A DNA stretch of 64,000 bases from Rhizobiaceae bacterium. Lineage in GTDB: Bacteria; Pseudomonadota; Alphaproteobacteria; Rhizobiales; Rhizobiaceae. Shown here piece after piece: positions 47,529 through 56,851 of the stretch. A program made the translations under genes and the position numbers. The stretch lies in NCBI GenBank assembly GCA_029233925.1, contig JARGOX010000021.1:1-64000 (forward strand), written 5' to 3'. Position 1 is the first letter of the stretch, and the number at the start of each line of letters is the position of its first letter. The notes beneath the pieces are model-generated. The model was not told the origin of the DNA and did not search any database. It saw only the letters and a program-made list of their open reading frames with translations.

Positions 47529-49932
47529 CTCAAGACGCAGGCTAGCCACCATTCTGACCGCTGCTCTTGTAGCAGGTTTCATCGCTCTGATCGGCCTCAA
47601 TCCAGCGGGCGCGCAATCGGCAACGGATTTGCTGGCGCCGGACGCACCAGCGGTCTTGGCTGAAAGCCCCCCACCCTCTCCCAATGATATTCGCGAGTTG
47701 CTACGACTGCTTTCCGATCAGTCGGTGATTGATTGGCTGAAAAGCGAGAGCACGTCCTCGTCAGCAGATACGTTGGATGGCACGAGTGCCGCCTCAGTCG
47801 GATTCCAGCAGGAGTTTTCCCATCGCGTCGATCTGACCCGAGCCAGACTGTCGGAACTGGCCGTGAGTTGGCAAAACCTTCCCGCCACCCCATCCTTTGT
47901 CGCAGCAGCCTGGCAATCACAAATGTCAGTGGATCAGACGTTGCGGAGTATCACCTATGTTCTGATTTTCCTGGTGGTGGGAAGTGGTCTCGAATGGCTC
48001 TACCGCCAGTACACCCAACACCTGCTGCTTGGTCTGGAAATGCGTCGGCAGACAACCCTTTGGGGCAAATTTCAGGCAGCGGTCAAACGTGCCCTGCTGA
48101 TTTTCGGCGGACTATTTGTCTTTTCCATAGGCGCGATGGGTACCTTCCTGAGCTTCGACTGGCCTGGATTTGTTGATAATCTGGTTTTGAACCTGCTTTT
48201 GATTGTCATATCGGTGCGCTGCGCATCCACCATTTCCATGTTCCTGCTGGCGCCCAGAGTGACGGCACTCCGTCTTGTGCCACTGTCCGGTGACATTGCC
48301 CGACCGCTGCACAATTGGATTGTCGTCCTTGCAACCGTCGCGACAATTGGCATGGCGACGTCGGACATCTTTTTGCATCTGGCCGGATCGACCGATGCAA
48401 TGGGAGCAGCCCTTGCCATTAGCGTTTGCGCGGCGGCAATCACCACTTTGCTGCTGATTGTGGCGATCTGGCACATGACGCCGATCATTCGCCGTAATGC
48501 CAAGACACCAACCGAAGTCAACAAACGCCAGAGCCATTTCTGGCCCGGCTACCTGACCATCCTGGCGCTCATGGCCCTGGCGCTCGGCATCATCAACGCC
48601 CGCGAACTGATGGAAACCGTCATCATCATCGGCCTCGTCTTTCCGACAATTCGTGTCGTCAACGGCTGCATCGACCATCTGTTTTTTCTGTCGGAACATT
48701 CCAGCAGGAAACCTATCGGTCAATCGGAGGAAAAACCTCTCCTGGCTGAGACCAGCGAGACACTCCCCAACGTCCAGCAATCTGTTGCAGAGCCGTCTGA
48801 AGCGGAAATTCCAGCCACACTGCCCGATGCCGAGAGCCAACTTCCCGTTGTTGCAGAGGAAGACATGGACGACGTCGAACAGGTCAGTTCTCTCGAACTC
48901 TATCATCCCGTGGCACGGCGCCTGGCCCGGTTTGTCATCCTGATCGGTGCAACATTCCTGTTGCTGTCGAGTTGGGGCGGCAATCTTCTCAGTCTTTCCG
49001 AATCGCAGACCTATTCGGGCCGCCTGGTCGGCATCATTGCTGACGTGCTGACTGCCGTTCTCATTGCCGATCTTGTCTGGGTCTGGGCAAAATCGGCTAT
49101 TGACCGCAGACTGGCCAACTACGTTCCGCCACAGGGAAGCGATGCCCCCGGCCCCGAGGCCCGCATGGCAACCCTGCTGCCGCTCCTGCGGGTCACGCTG
49201 ATGGTCTTCCTGATTGTCATCGTCGCACTGACTGTCCTGTCGTCCATGGGCATCAACATCGCGCCGCTGATTGCCGGCGCCGGAGTGCTGGGCATTGCCA
49301 TAGGATTTGGCGCGCAGGCCCTGGTCAAGGATATCGTCTCGGGAATTTTCTTCCTCATAGATGATGCCTTCCGCATCGGCGAATATATTGAAGTTGGCGA
49401 TTTGCGCGGCACGGTGGAATCGATGTCCATCCGGTCGCTGCGTGTGCGTCACCACCTGGGCGCGATACACACAATCCCCTTTGGCGAATTGTCCTCACTG
49501 ACCAATTACAGCCGTGACTGGGTCATCATGCGCCTGGAATTCCGGGTACCCTTCGACACGGACGTCAAACTGATCAAGAAGATCGTCAAGAAAATCGGCG
49601 CAGAACTTCAGGAAAACGAAGTCTACGGCCCCGGCATCCTCCAGACCTTGAAATCCCAGGGCGTGCGCCGGATGGAAGAATTCAACATGGTCATCGGGGT
49701 GAAATTCATGGCCAAGCCGGGTGCCCAATGGCTGATCCGCCGTGATGCCTATCAAAAACTGCGCGATGCCTTTGAGGCAAGCGGCATCAGCTTCGCCCAG
49801 CGCAATGTCACTGTCGAGGTTGTCAGCGACAAGGAACTGGATGCCGCAACGAAAAAGTCCATCGCAGGCGCTGCCCAACAGGCCGTTGAATCAGCCGCCG
49901 GCGTCCCGGCAGCCGCACCGGACGAGCCTTAA
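47521..49932 (+). CDS. MscS-family mechanosensitive channel, large form
   Basis: An 803-residue channel. It has a signal peptide (LVAGFIALIGLNPAGAQ), a periplasmic helical domain, about ten further membrane segments with a charged insert near 48700-48890, and the MscS core: the pore helix INIAPLIAGAGVLGIAIGFGAQALVKDIVSG, the beta domain (FRIGEYIEVGDLRGTVESMSIRSLRVR) and the cytoplasmic end. It releases solutes when membrane tension rises. GGAGG lies 6 nt before the ATG, within the end of the preceding gene, so the two are translationally coupled. Confidence 0.92.
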   Translation: MLDSRRRLATILTAALVAGFIALIGLNPAGAQSATDLLAPDAPAVLAESPPPSPNDIRELLRLLSDQSVIDWLKSESTSSSADTLDGTSAASVGFQQEFSHRVDLTRARLSELAVSWQNLPATPSFVAAAWQSQMSVDQTLRSITYVLIFLVVGSGLEWLYRQYTQHLLLGLEMRRQTTLWGKFQAAVKRALLIFGGLFVFSIGAMGTFLSFDWPGFVDNLVLNLLLIVISVRCASTISMFLLAPRVTALRLVPLSGDIARPLHNWIVVLATVATIGMATSDIFLHLAGSTDAMGAALAISVCAAAITTLLLIVAIWHMTPIIRRNAKTPTEVNKRQSHFWPGYLTILALMALALGIINARELMETVIIIGLVFPTIRVVNGCIDHLFFLSEHSSRKPIGQSEEKPLLAETSETLPNVQQSVAEPSEAEIPATLPDAESQLPVVAEEDMDDVEQVSSLELYHPVARRLARFVILIGATFLLLSSWGGNLLSLSESQTYSGRLVGIIADVLTAVLIADLVWVWAKSAIDRRLANYVPPQGSDAPGPEARMATLLPLLRVTLMVFLIVIVALTVLSSMGINIAPLIAGAGVLGIAIGFGAQALVKDIVSGIFFLIDDAFRIGEYIEVGDLRGTVESMSIRSLRVRHHLGAIHTIPFGELSSLTNYSRDWVIMRLEFRVPFDTDVKLIKKIVKKIGAELQENEVYGPGILQTLKSQGVRRMEEFNMVIGVKFMAKPGAQWLIRRDAYQKLRDAFEASGISFAQRNVTVEVVSDKELDAATKKSIAGAAQQAVESAAGVPAAAPDEP

Positions 49933-49948
49933 GGACTTTCAATCGCCA

Positions 49949-50698
49949 TCAGCGCGCATCATGAAAAATCAGGCCGAGCACATGCCGCTGGCCACTGCGC
50001 ACCCGGCTGACCCCATGGCGCATGCGCACCCGGTAGATGCCACGGGTGCCGCGAACCGGACGCTCATTGACCGGGAAGATGACTGCCTGCCCCCGCGCAA
50101 GCGCTACAACCTCGGCCCGGGACTGCATGCGCGGGCGCTGCTCCGTCAGGACAAATTCGCCGCCGGAAAAATCCCTCGCGGGATCTGAGAGCAAAATGGC
50201 AATCTGCAGGGGGAACAGGTGCTCACCATAAATATCCTGATGCAGGCAATTATAGTCACCGGCCTGATATTTCAGAATGAGCGGAGTCGGCAGGCACTGG
50301 CCAGCTTCGTGACATTGCCGCAGATAGTCCGCATGGTCCAACGGATAGGCACCCTCCCGGCCCGTCATCTCCAGCCACTGATTGGCGATTGCAGCAAGAT
50401 GGGGATAGAACGCGTGCCGCAAAGTGGCAATCAAATCGGGTAAAGGATAGTTGAAATATTGATACTCGCCGCGCCCAAATCCATGACGTGCCATCACGAC
50501 ACGGCTGCGGAACAATGCTTGTTGGTCATAGGCTTCGACCAATGAACCGCATTCTTCAGCCGAAAGCACCGGGCCAATGGTGGCTTGCCCCGTCGCATTC
50601 AGATCGGCGGCAATGGCATTCCAGTCAAGGTCAATTTTTGGCGGGTTAGAGAAAGCCGCAGAGGGCTGCAGATCAGGCTGCTGCGCCAGGCCCGTCAT
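49949..50698 (-). CDS. 2-oxoglutarate/Fe(II)-dependent oxygenase downstream of ada
   Basis: About 249 residues. The iron ligands are seen as HQD (in NCLHQDIYGEHLFPLQ) and a distal His in RMRHGVSRVRSGQRHVLGLIFHD, where the Arg would hold 2-oxoglutarate. This is the COG3826-like group, not AlkB itself. ATG 50698 overlaps the ada stop (ATGA). Its place in the ada operon suggests a part in alkylation repair, which is inferred from context only. Confidence 0.85.
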   Translation of the reverse strand: MTGLAQQPDLQPSAAFSNPPKIDLDWNAIAADLNATGQATIGPVLSAEECGSLVEAYDQQALFRSRVVMARHGFGRGEYQYFNYPLPDLIATLRHAFYPHLAAIANQWLEMTGREGAYPLDHADYLRQCHEAGQCLPTPLILKYQAGDYNCLHQDIYGEHLFPLQIAILLSDPARDFSGGEFVLTEQRPRMQSRAEVVALARGQAVIFPVNERPVRGTRGIYRVRMRHGVSRVRSGQRHVLGLIFHDAR

Positions 50699-51774
50699 GA
50701 CGATGCCTCCCGGTTCAGCAACGCCTGCTTGCGCTCGATCCCCCACCGGTACCCGGACAGACTGCCATCGGTGCGAATGACACGGTGGCAGGGAATAGCC
50801 ACCGCGATCCGGTTGGCGCCGCAGGCCTGCGCCACCGCACGAACGGCTTTCGGTTGCCCGATCGCACAGGCGATATCCGTGTAGCTGGCCGTTTGCCCCG
50901 CCGGCACCTTGAGCAGAGCCTCCCAGACCCTTTGCTGAAAGGCGGTGCCGCGAATATCGAGCGGCAGGTCGAGATGTCCTGCCGGTGCCTCGATGTGGCC
51001 GATAACGGTTGCAGCAAGCGTTTCAAACGCAGGGTCACCACCAATCAGCTCGGCATGGGGAAACTGGTCCTGCAACAGTTTCAACAGGTCGTCCGGGTCG
51101 TCTGCAAAATTGATCGCACACACACCCCTTTCCGTTGCCGCCACCAGAATACTGCCGAGCGTGCACTCGCCTATGGCGAATTTGATCGTCGCATCGCGTC
51201 CGCCATCACGGTATTGCGTGGGGCGCATTCCCAACCGCCTGTCCGATTCCTCATAGAACCGGCTGCTGGCGTTATAGCCTGCATCATAAATGGCGGCTGT
51301 CACCGGCCCGCCCCTGACGAGTTCACCGCGCATCCGCGCGGCGCGGCAGGCCGCCGCATAGGCCTTTGGCGTTATGCCGGTCACCCGCTTGAACAAACGA
51401 TGAAAATGAAACCGACTGATCCCTGCCTTTCTGGACAAAGCCTCCAGGCTGGGCGGCTCTTCGCTGTTCTCGATCATCCGGCAAGCAGCTGCCACCAGTT
51501 TGGCTTGTTTGTCGGCGGGTGATTGCTGTCCCGGCCTGCAGCGCTTGCAGGGCCGAAACCCTGCCCGCTCGGCATCCGCGCCCACAGCAAAAAACGACAC
51601 GTTTTTTCTCAGCGCCCGGCGCGATGAACAGGATGGGCGGCAATAGACACCCGTCGTCTTGACGGCAAAAACAAATTGATCGTCAGCACGGGTATCGCGC
51701 TGTTCAACCGCCTTCCAGCATTCGTCCTCAGTCATTGGCAACAAGCTGGCCGCATCTGAAATCATCAACATCAT
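50695..51774 (-). CDS. ada: Ada regulator / O6-methylguanine-DNA methyltransferase
   Basis: A 359-residue bifunctional protein. The N-terminal four-Cys zinc site (YCRPSC, then CKRC) takes a methyl group from DNA phosphotriesters and turns the protein into an activator; an AraC-type helix-turn-helix follows (SLEALSRKAGISRFHFHRLFKRVTG); the C-terminal methyltransferase has the acceptor Cys329 in VAIPCHRVI and the helix-turn-helix RAVAQACGANRIA. AGAGGAA precedes the start codons. It is the first gene of an operon with a 2OG-Fe(II) oxygenase and probably induces itself upon alkylation. Confidence 0.96.
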   Translation of the reverse strand: MMLMISDAASLLPMTEDECWKAVEQRDTRADDQFVFAVKTTGVYCRPSCSSRRALRKNVSFFAVGADAERAGFRPCKRCRPGQQSPADKQAKLVAAACRMIENSEEPPSLEALSRKAGISRFHFHRLFKRVTGITPKAYAAACRAARMRGELVRGGPVTAAIYDAGYNASSRFYEESDRRLGMRPTQYRDGGRDATIKFAIGECTLGSILVAATERGVCAINFADDPDDLLKLLQDQFPHAELIGGDPAFETLAATVIGHIEAPAGHLDLPLDIRGTAFQQRVWEALLKVPAGQTASYTDIACAIGQPKAVRAVAQACGANRIAVAIPCHRVIRTDGSLSGYRWGIERKQALLNREASS

Positions 51775-52008
51775 CCGGTTCCTCTATGCTCATATCACAT
51801 TATCGATGATGGCATATTGTGATCCTTTGCATTTTCGGACACCCCGTCTCTTGCGCCCATATTCTGTTTTCAGCAATTCAGGCACAGATAATCCGCAATT
51901 GCCTTATTACCGCACAATTGGATGCCTACACTTCATCAGATTGTGAACTGCATCTGGCTAAATTGCGTGTATGCTGACGATCATTGCCAACTGACAAGAG
52001 GAATACTC

Positions 52009-52548
52009 ATGAAGGCTGAGAGCAAACTATTCATACTACTGGTATCGGCAGGCATGGTTCTGGCAACGCCTGTTATGGCTGCTGGGGACGGAGGCTCAAC
52101 GACCAATGCAAACACCTGTAAAAGCGGCATGGTTTGGGACAAGAAAACGAAAAAATGTGTCAAACAGAGTTCAAGCCTTGATCAGGACAGCCTCTATGAG
52201 GCCGGTCGCGATCTTGCATTGGCAGAACGCTATGAGGAAGCCATCAAGGTCCTGAGCCTTGCTTCCACCGACAATGACAAACGCGTCTTGAACTATCTTG
52301 GTTATGCCAATCGCAAGCTCGGCCGCGTAGAAGTCGGCCTTGAATACTACCGCCAGGCTTTGGCACTTGATCCGGAATATACGCTTGTCAGGGAATATCT
52401 CGGCGAAGCCCTGTTGCAGCAGGGTGATCTGGACGGAGCGCTCGAACAACTCGTGGAAATCAAGCGCCTTTGCAAGGGTCGCGGATGCAGCGAATATACC
52501 GATCTGGCAGGGCAAATCGCCAAATATGTGAAAAAGCAAAACAGCTGA
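52009..52548 (+). CDS. Exported TPR-repeat protein
   Basis: About 179 residues. The signal peptide ([18 protein letters not shown]) is followed by a short Cys pair region ([18 protein letters not shown]) and then tetratricopeptide repeats ([71 protein letters not shown]). It is probably a periplasmic scaffold of unknown partner. ATG 52009 has AGAGGAA 7 nt upstream; 29 further codons of the frame upstream are not used. A strong terminator follows. Confidence 0.88.
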   Translation: MKAESKLFILLVSAGMVLATPVMAAGDGGSTTNANTCKSGMVWDKKTKKCVKQSSSLDQDSLYEAGRDLALAERYEEAIKVLSLASTDNDKRVLNYLGYANRKLGRVEVGLEYYRQALALDPEYTLVREYLGEALLQQGDLDGALEQLVEIKRLCKGRGCSEYTDLAGQIAKYVKKQNS

Positions 52549-52563
52549 TTTTCACATTGATGC

Positions 52564-52603
52564 AAAAAGCCGGGCGCTGCACAGGTCAGCTGCCCGGCTT
52601 TTT
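52564..52603 (+). terminator. Rho-independent terminator after the TPR gene
   Basis: A 12-bp perfect stem (AAAAAGCCGGGC, 52564-52575, with GCCCGGCTTTTT, 52592-52603), a 16-nt loop and a T-run on the plus strand. The A-run on the other side makes it potentially bidirectional. It separates the TPR gene from the fumarase gene. Confidence 0.9.
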
Positions 52604-52703
52604 GTTGCGGGTGCACCATTCGCTCCAATGCCCCGATTGCAATGAAACGCGGTTCGCATTACACCCGGCCACGCTCGCTGCCATCCCACGAAAGGTGTCA
52701 TTC

Positions 52704-54323
52704 ATGTCTGATATGCGTAACAAGGGGCTGTTCCCGCTCGAAGCAGATCAAACGCCCTACAAACAGCTCAGTTCCGATTATGTTGCCGTTGACAGCTTCC
52801 GCGGTGAAGATGTCCTGACGGTCGATCCGGAAGGCATAAGACTGCTGACTGAAGCCGCATTTGCTGACATCAATCATCTGCTACGCCCAAACCACCTCAG
52901 GCAGCTTGCCGCCATTCTTGATGATCCCGAAGCCACGGACAATGATCGTTTCGTCGCCTATGATCTTTTGAAAAACGCCAATATTGCCGCTGGCGGTGTT
53001 CTGCCCATGTGTCAGGATACGGGAACCGCCATCATCATGGCCAAGAAGGGCCGCCGGGTGTGGACCAAAGGTGGCGACAGCGACGCCATAGCCCAGGGCG
53101 TGCAGGACGCCTATGAAAAAAAGAACCTGCGCTATTCCCAGCTCGCCCCCATTGCGATGTTCGAAGAAAAAAACACACGCAACAACCTTCCGGCGCAGAT
53201 CGACATCTACCAGGAAGGTGAGGATTCCTACAATTTCCTGTTTGTCGCCAAGGGCGGCGGCTCGGCCAACAAGACCTTTCTGTATCAGGGCACCCCATCC
53301 CTTTTGACCCATGACCGCATGATCGAATTCCTCAAGGAAAAGATCCTGACACTTGGAACCGCCGCATGCCCGCCCTACCATCTGGCAATTGTCATCGGCG
53401 GAACATCGGCTGAAATGACCTTGAAAACCGTCAAATTGGCCTCGACAAAATATCTTGACGCATTGCCGACATCCGGCTCCGAGGACGGGCATGCCTTCCG
53501 GGATCTGGAAATGGAAGCCGAAGTTCACAAATTGACGCAGCAAATGGGTATTGGCGCCCAGTTCGGCGGCAAATATTTCTGTCACGACGTGCGTGTTATC
53601 AGACTGCCGCGCCACGGCGCATCGCTTCCCATCGGGCTTGGTGTTTCCTGTTCCGCAGACCGGCAGGCCAAGGGGAAGATCACCCGGGACGGCATTTTCC
53701 TTGAAGAACTGGAAGCCAATCCGGTCAAATACATGCCCGAAATCGACGAAAGCAAGCTGGAAGAGGGTGTCGTGCATATTGACCTGAACCAGCCGATGAA
53801 TCAGATTCTCAAGGAACTGGGCAAACATCCGGTAAAGACTCGCCTTTCCCTCAATGGCACGATCATTGTGGCGCGCGATTTGGCGCATGCGAAAATCCGA
53901 GCGCGGCTGGAAGCCGGCGAAGACATGCCGGAATATTTCAAGGATCATCCGGTCTATTATGCCGGCCCGGCGAAGACGCCGGAAGGCTATGCTTCCGGCT
54001 CTTTCGGGCCAACAACCGCCGGCCGCATGGACAGTTTCGTCGACCAGTTCCAGTCATTTGGCGGGTCGATGGTCATGCTGGCCAAGGGCAATCGTTCCAG
54101 AAGTGTGCGCGAAGCCTGCGGCCGCCATGGCGGATTCTATCTTGGATCCATCGGCGGTCCGGCAGCCCGTCTGGCAAAAGATTGCATTCGAAAAGTGGAA
54201 GTGCTCGAGTATCCGGAACTCGGCATGGAAGCCATCTGGAAAATCGAAGTGGAAGACTTCCCGGCGTTCATCGTCATTGATGACAAGGGCAATGATTTTT
54301 TCCAGGAGTTCAATCTGGGATGA
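52704..54323 (+). CDS. Class I fumarate hydratase (iron-sulfur)
   Basis: A 539-residue [4Fe-4S] hydratase interconverting fumarate and malate. Three cluster Cys are visible in the conserved places: [32 protein letters not shown] and [13 protein letters not shown]. The C-terminal beta domain ([13 protein letters not shown], then [14 protein letters not shown]) closes the active site. ATG 52704 (AAAGG 9 nt upstream) lies after the terminator of the preceding gene. The unrelated FumC at 29044 does the same reaction without a cluster, so the cell has oxygen-sensitive and oxygen-stable versions. Confidence 0.95.
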   Translation: MSDMRNKGLFPLEADQTPYKQLSSDYVAVDSFRGEDVLTVDPEGIRLLTEAAFADINHLLRPNHLRQLAAILDDPEATDNDRFVAYDLLKNANIAAGGVLPMCQDTGTAIIMAKKGRRVWTKGGDSDAIAQGVQDAYEKKNLRYSQLAPIAMFEEKNTRNNLPAQIDIYQEGEDSYNFLFVAKGGGSANKTFLYQGTPSLLTHDRMIEFLKEKILTLGTAACPPYHLAIVIGGTSAEMTLKTVKLASTKYLDALPTSGSEDGHAFRDLEMEAEVHKLTQQMGIGAQFGGKYFCHDVRVIRLPRHGASLPIGLGVSCSADRQAKGKITRDGIFLEELEANPVKYMPEIDESKLEEGVVHIDLNQPMNQILKELGKHPVKTRLSLNGTIIVARDLAHAKIRARLEAGEDMPEYFKDHPVYYAGPAKTPEGYASGSFGPTTAGRMDSFVDQFQSFGGSMVMLAKGNRSRSVREACGRHGGFYLGSIGGPAARLAKDCIRKVEVLEYPELGMEAIWKIEVEDFPAFIVIDDKGNDFFQEFNLG

Positions 54324-55387
54324 TGGCTGACCTGCTGCCACCGGTTCTTGTTGCTGCCTTTGAGCGGCAACAGCAGGCCTGCAGCGCCCTTGGATCCGAC
54401 TTCACGGCACTGGTTTGCCAGACAATTGGCGAACTGGGCCTGCCCGATTCCACAGTGCGCCAGACCATTGCCGACTGGCAGGGAGACCCTTCCAGCCAGG
54501 GTGATTCGGTGCCCTTGCGGCTATGCGGAGCACTGCACGAATTGGTCATCACCCAATCTGACGAAGAATTGGCTAACGCCTATCCACCCAACAGCCATGG
54601 CATGACAACAAAGGATCTGCATCCGATCCTGTGCCGGGCAATGGATCGTCATCAGTTGCGGATCTGCGCACGCCTGCAAAGCCCGCCCCAGACGAACGAA
54701 ATCCGCCGCGCCTCTGCAATCTATGCCGGATTGACCCACATTGCGCGCAAGACAAATCTGCCTTTGGTGCTCTCGGAAATCGGCGCCAGTGCCGGATTGA
54801 ACCTGCTGCTTGATCAATTCAGCTACCGGTTTGGCCCCGTTGCCTTCGGGAAAACAGCTTCCCCCGTTCACCTTGAACCCGATTGGACGGGTCCGGTACC
54901 GCCGCCTGCCACATTCACGATCGAAGAGCGAAGCGGATGCGATCTGTTCCCCTTTGAACTTGCAGATGCCGGCGACCGGGCACGTTTGCTCTCCTATGTC
55001 TGGCCTGATCAGCCCGACAGGCTGGAGCGCCTGCGCTCGGCGCTTTCCCTGACCAAACAAACCCCATTCACTGTTGATGCCTGTGATGCAGTTCAATGGC
55101 TGCACACACGTCTGAAAAAGTCACGCCCGGTCAAGGCCCATGTCATCTACCACACGATTGCATGGCAATATCTCAGCGAAAAGGACAAGCAAAAGGGGCG
55201 GCAAATCATTGAAAATGCCGGTGCCCGATCCTGTGAAGATGCACCGCTGTTTGTGCTGGGAATGGAGGCCGATGACCAGGACCAAGGCGCTGCCTTGAAG
55301 CTTCGCTCCTGGCCAGGTGGCATTGATGAGCAATTGGGGCGAGTCGATTTTCACGGGCGCTGGATTGCATGGAACGCCGTGTCATGA
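54320..55387 (+). CDS. DUF2332 family protein
   Basis: A 355-residue cytoplasmic protein of unknown function. The family's features are [50 protein letters not shown] and [12 protein letters not shown]. The GASAGLNL loop with preceding acidic residue recalls methyltransferase folds, but no activity is known. It overlaps the class I fumarase stop by 4 bp, with a CAGGAG 11 nt before its ATG, so it is made together with that enzyme. Confidence 0.85.
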   Translation: MMADLLPPVLVAAFERQQQACSALGSDFTALVCQTIGELGLPDSTVRQTIADWQGDPSSQGDSVPLRLCGALHELVITQSDEELANAYPPNSHGMTTKDLHPILCRAMDRHQLRICARLQSPPQTNEIRRASAIYAGLTHIARKTNLPLVLSEIGASAGLNLLLDQFSYRFGPVAFGKTASPVHLEPDWTGPVPPPATFTIEERSGCDLFPFELADAGDRARLLSYVWPDQPDRLERLRSALSLTKQTPFTVDACDAVQWLHTRLKKSRPVKAHVIYHTIAWQYLSEKDKQKGRQIIENAGARSCEDAPLFVLGMEADDQDQGAALKLRSWPGGIDEQLGRVDFHGRWIAWNAVS

Positions 55388-55505
55388 AAAACTGGTACAA
55401 GATTATGGAAAGGTTTCTTAATCTATCATATACCGCGCTGTCGAAGGGTGATTCGAGTATTGGCAGCCTTGAATGAAAACCAGGCAATCACGGATAGACA
55501 TTAAA

Positions 55506-56120
55506 ATGAAAACAATCATCATCGCATTTATCACGGCATGTTTTGCCATGCTCGCCCTTGGCGCGCCGGCACACGCCGAACGTGACAACGACCGCAAAAC
55601 ACTGCTGCAAATCCTTTTCCCCCCTTCACCGGGCTACATGAACGGAAAACACAGATCCGACAAGTCGCCCATTCCACGTCGCGTGGTCCGCATCAAGGAA
55701 AACTATCCGGAAGGCACCATCATCATCGATACGTCAGAACGTCGTCTCTACCACGTGATGGCCAATGGCAAGGCCATGAGATACGGCGTCGGAGTCGGAC
55801 GTGACGGTTTTACCTGGAATGGAAAAAACAAGGTTAGCCGCAAAGCCGAATGGCCAGGCTGGACACCACCGGAAGTGATGCGCCGACGCGAAGCTGCCAA
55901 GGGGCGGAAACTACCGGCCTACATGAAGGGTGGACCGAACAACCCATTGGGTGCGCGCGCCATCTATATCGGATCAACGATTTACCGCATCCACGGCACC
56001 AACCAACCCTGGACCATTGGCAAGGCCATGTCATCGGGATGTATTCGAATGGCCAATGATGATGTCCGGCACCTTTACGAGCGTGTAGACATCGGCACAC
56101 GGGTTGTTGTGCGCAATTAG
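55506..56120 (+). CDS. Small L,D-transpeptidase (YkuD domain)
   Basis: About 204 residues, exported. The signal peptide (IIIAFITACFAMLALGAPAHA) is followed by the YkuD domain: VRIKENYPEGTIIIDTSERRLYHV, IYRIHGTNQPWTIG and the catalytic Cys in SSGCIRMANDDVRHLY. It joins stem peptides by 3-3 links or attaches proteins to peptidoglycan. ATG 55506 is directly before the signal peptide; the frame upstream to 55473 adds a tail without meaning. With the large enzyme at 43417 it is the second L,D-transpeptidase here. Confidence 0.93.
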   Translation: MKTIIIAFITACFAMLALGAPAHAERDNDRKTLLQILFPPSPGYMNGKHRSDKSPIPRRVVRIKENYPEGTIIIDTSERRLYHVMANGKAMRYGVGVGRDGFTWNGKNKVSRKAEWPGWTPPEVMRRREAAKGRKLPAYMKGGPNNPLGARAIYIGSTIYRIHGTNQPWTIGKAMSSGCIRMANDDVRHLYERVDIGTRVVVRN

Positions 56121-56128
56121 CCAAAACA

Positions 56129-56169
56129 CGGGCCGACAGCACAGCGTTTTTGACGCTGGCTGTGGCCCG
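56129..56169 (-). terminator. Stem-loop between convergent genes, probable terminator of the PPOX gene
   Basis: CGGGCC (56129-56134) pairs with GGCCCG (56164-56169), and the inner ACAGC/AGCGT and ACGCT/GCTGT segments extend the stem around a TTTTG loop. On the minus strand it is followed by TGTTTTGG, so it best fits as a terminator of the minus-strand gene. Confidence 0.6.
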
Positions 56170-56187
56170 GCGAACGACATCTGATGG

Positions 56188-56799
56188 TTACCACATGGTG
56201 TTTTCGGCGCGATCCTGCCAGGCATCATCGTAGGGTTTCCCACCAATGCGACCCTGCGTCATCGACGCCAGAATATCACCTGGCGTCGGCAATGTTTTCG
56301 GATCAACATGATTGTCCGGATTCCAAAGGTCAGAGCGCACCAGCGCCCTTGCACATTGAAAATAGATTTCTCCGATATCAATGACCATGACGCTGCGCGG
56401 GGCCTTGCCTTTCACGCTGAAACTGTTCAGCAATTCGACATCAATGCTGATTTTGGCGCGCCCGTTGACGCGCAATGCATTGCCTGAACCCGGCACCAGA
56501 AACATCAGGGCGACGCGAGGATCGCGAATGACGTTCCTGAGTGAATCAATCCGATTGTTTCCGCGCCGGTCAGGCAACAAAAGTGTCTTGCTGTCCTGGA
56601 TGCGCACAAATCCTTTCAAGTCCCCCCTTGGAGAACAATCCAGTCCCTCCGGGCCCACCGTGGCCAGGGCACAAAAGGGTGCTTCTGCAATAATCCGCGC
56701 ATAGGCCTCCGTCATATATTCAGCGACTTTCTCCAGGGAGGTGTCGCCGGGTGAGCCGTAAAGTGCTTCCAGTTCCTCAACGCTTTGAACGATGGTCAT
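56188..56799 (-). CDS. Pyridoxamine 5'-phosphate oxidase-like (PPOX) FMN-binding protein
   Basis: About 203 residues forming a split-barrel flavin domain. The segments APFCALATVGPEGLDCSPRGDLKGFVRI, LLLPDRRGNNRIDSLRNVIRDPRVALMFLVPGSG and VNGRAKISID are those of the MSMEG_1061-type PPOX family. Such proteins use FMN or F420 and reduce small molecules; the substrate is not known. ATG 56799 has GGAGAG about 10 nt upstream. It follows an alpha/beta hydrolase on the same strand, and both may be under the MarR regulator upstream. Confidence 0.88.
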   Translation of the reverse strand: MTIVQSVEELEALYGSPGDTSLEKVAEYMTEAYARIIAEAPFCALATVGPEGLDCSPRGDLKGFVRIQDSKTLLLPDRRGNNRIDSLRNVIRDPRVALMFLVPGSGNALRVNGRAKISIDVELLNSFSVKGKAPRSVMVIDIGEIYFQCARALVRSDLWNPDNHVDPKTLPTPGDILASMTQGRIGGKPYDDAWQDRAENTMW

Positions 56800-56851
56800 T
56801 AAATTGACTCTCCAGCAATCCGCTCCCGGTACCCGGCACGTCCATCGGCAA

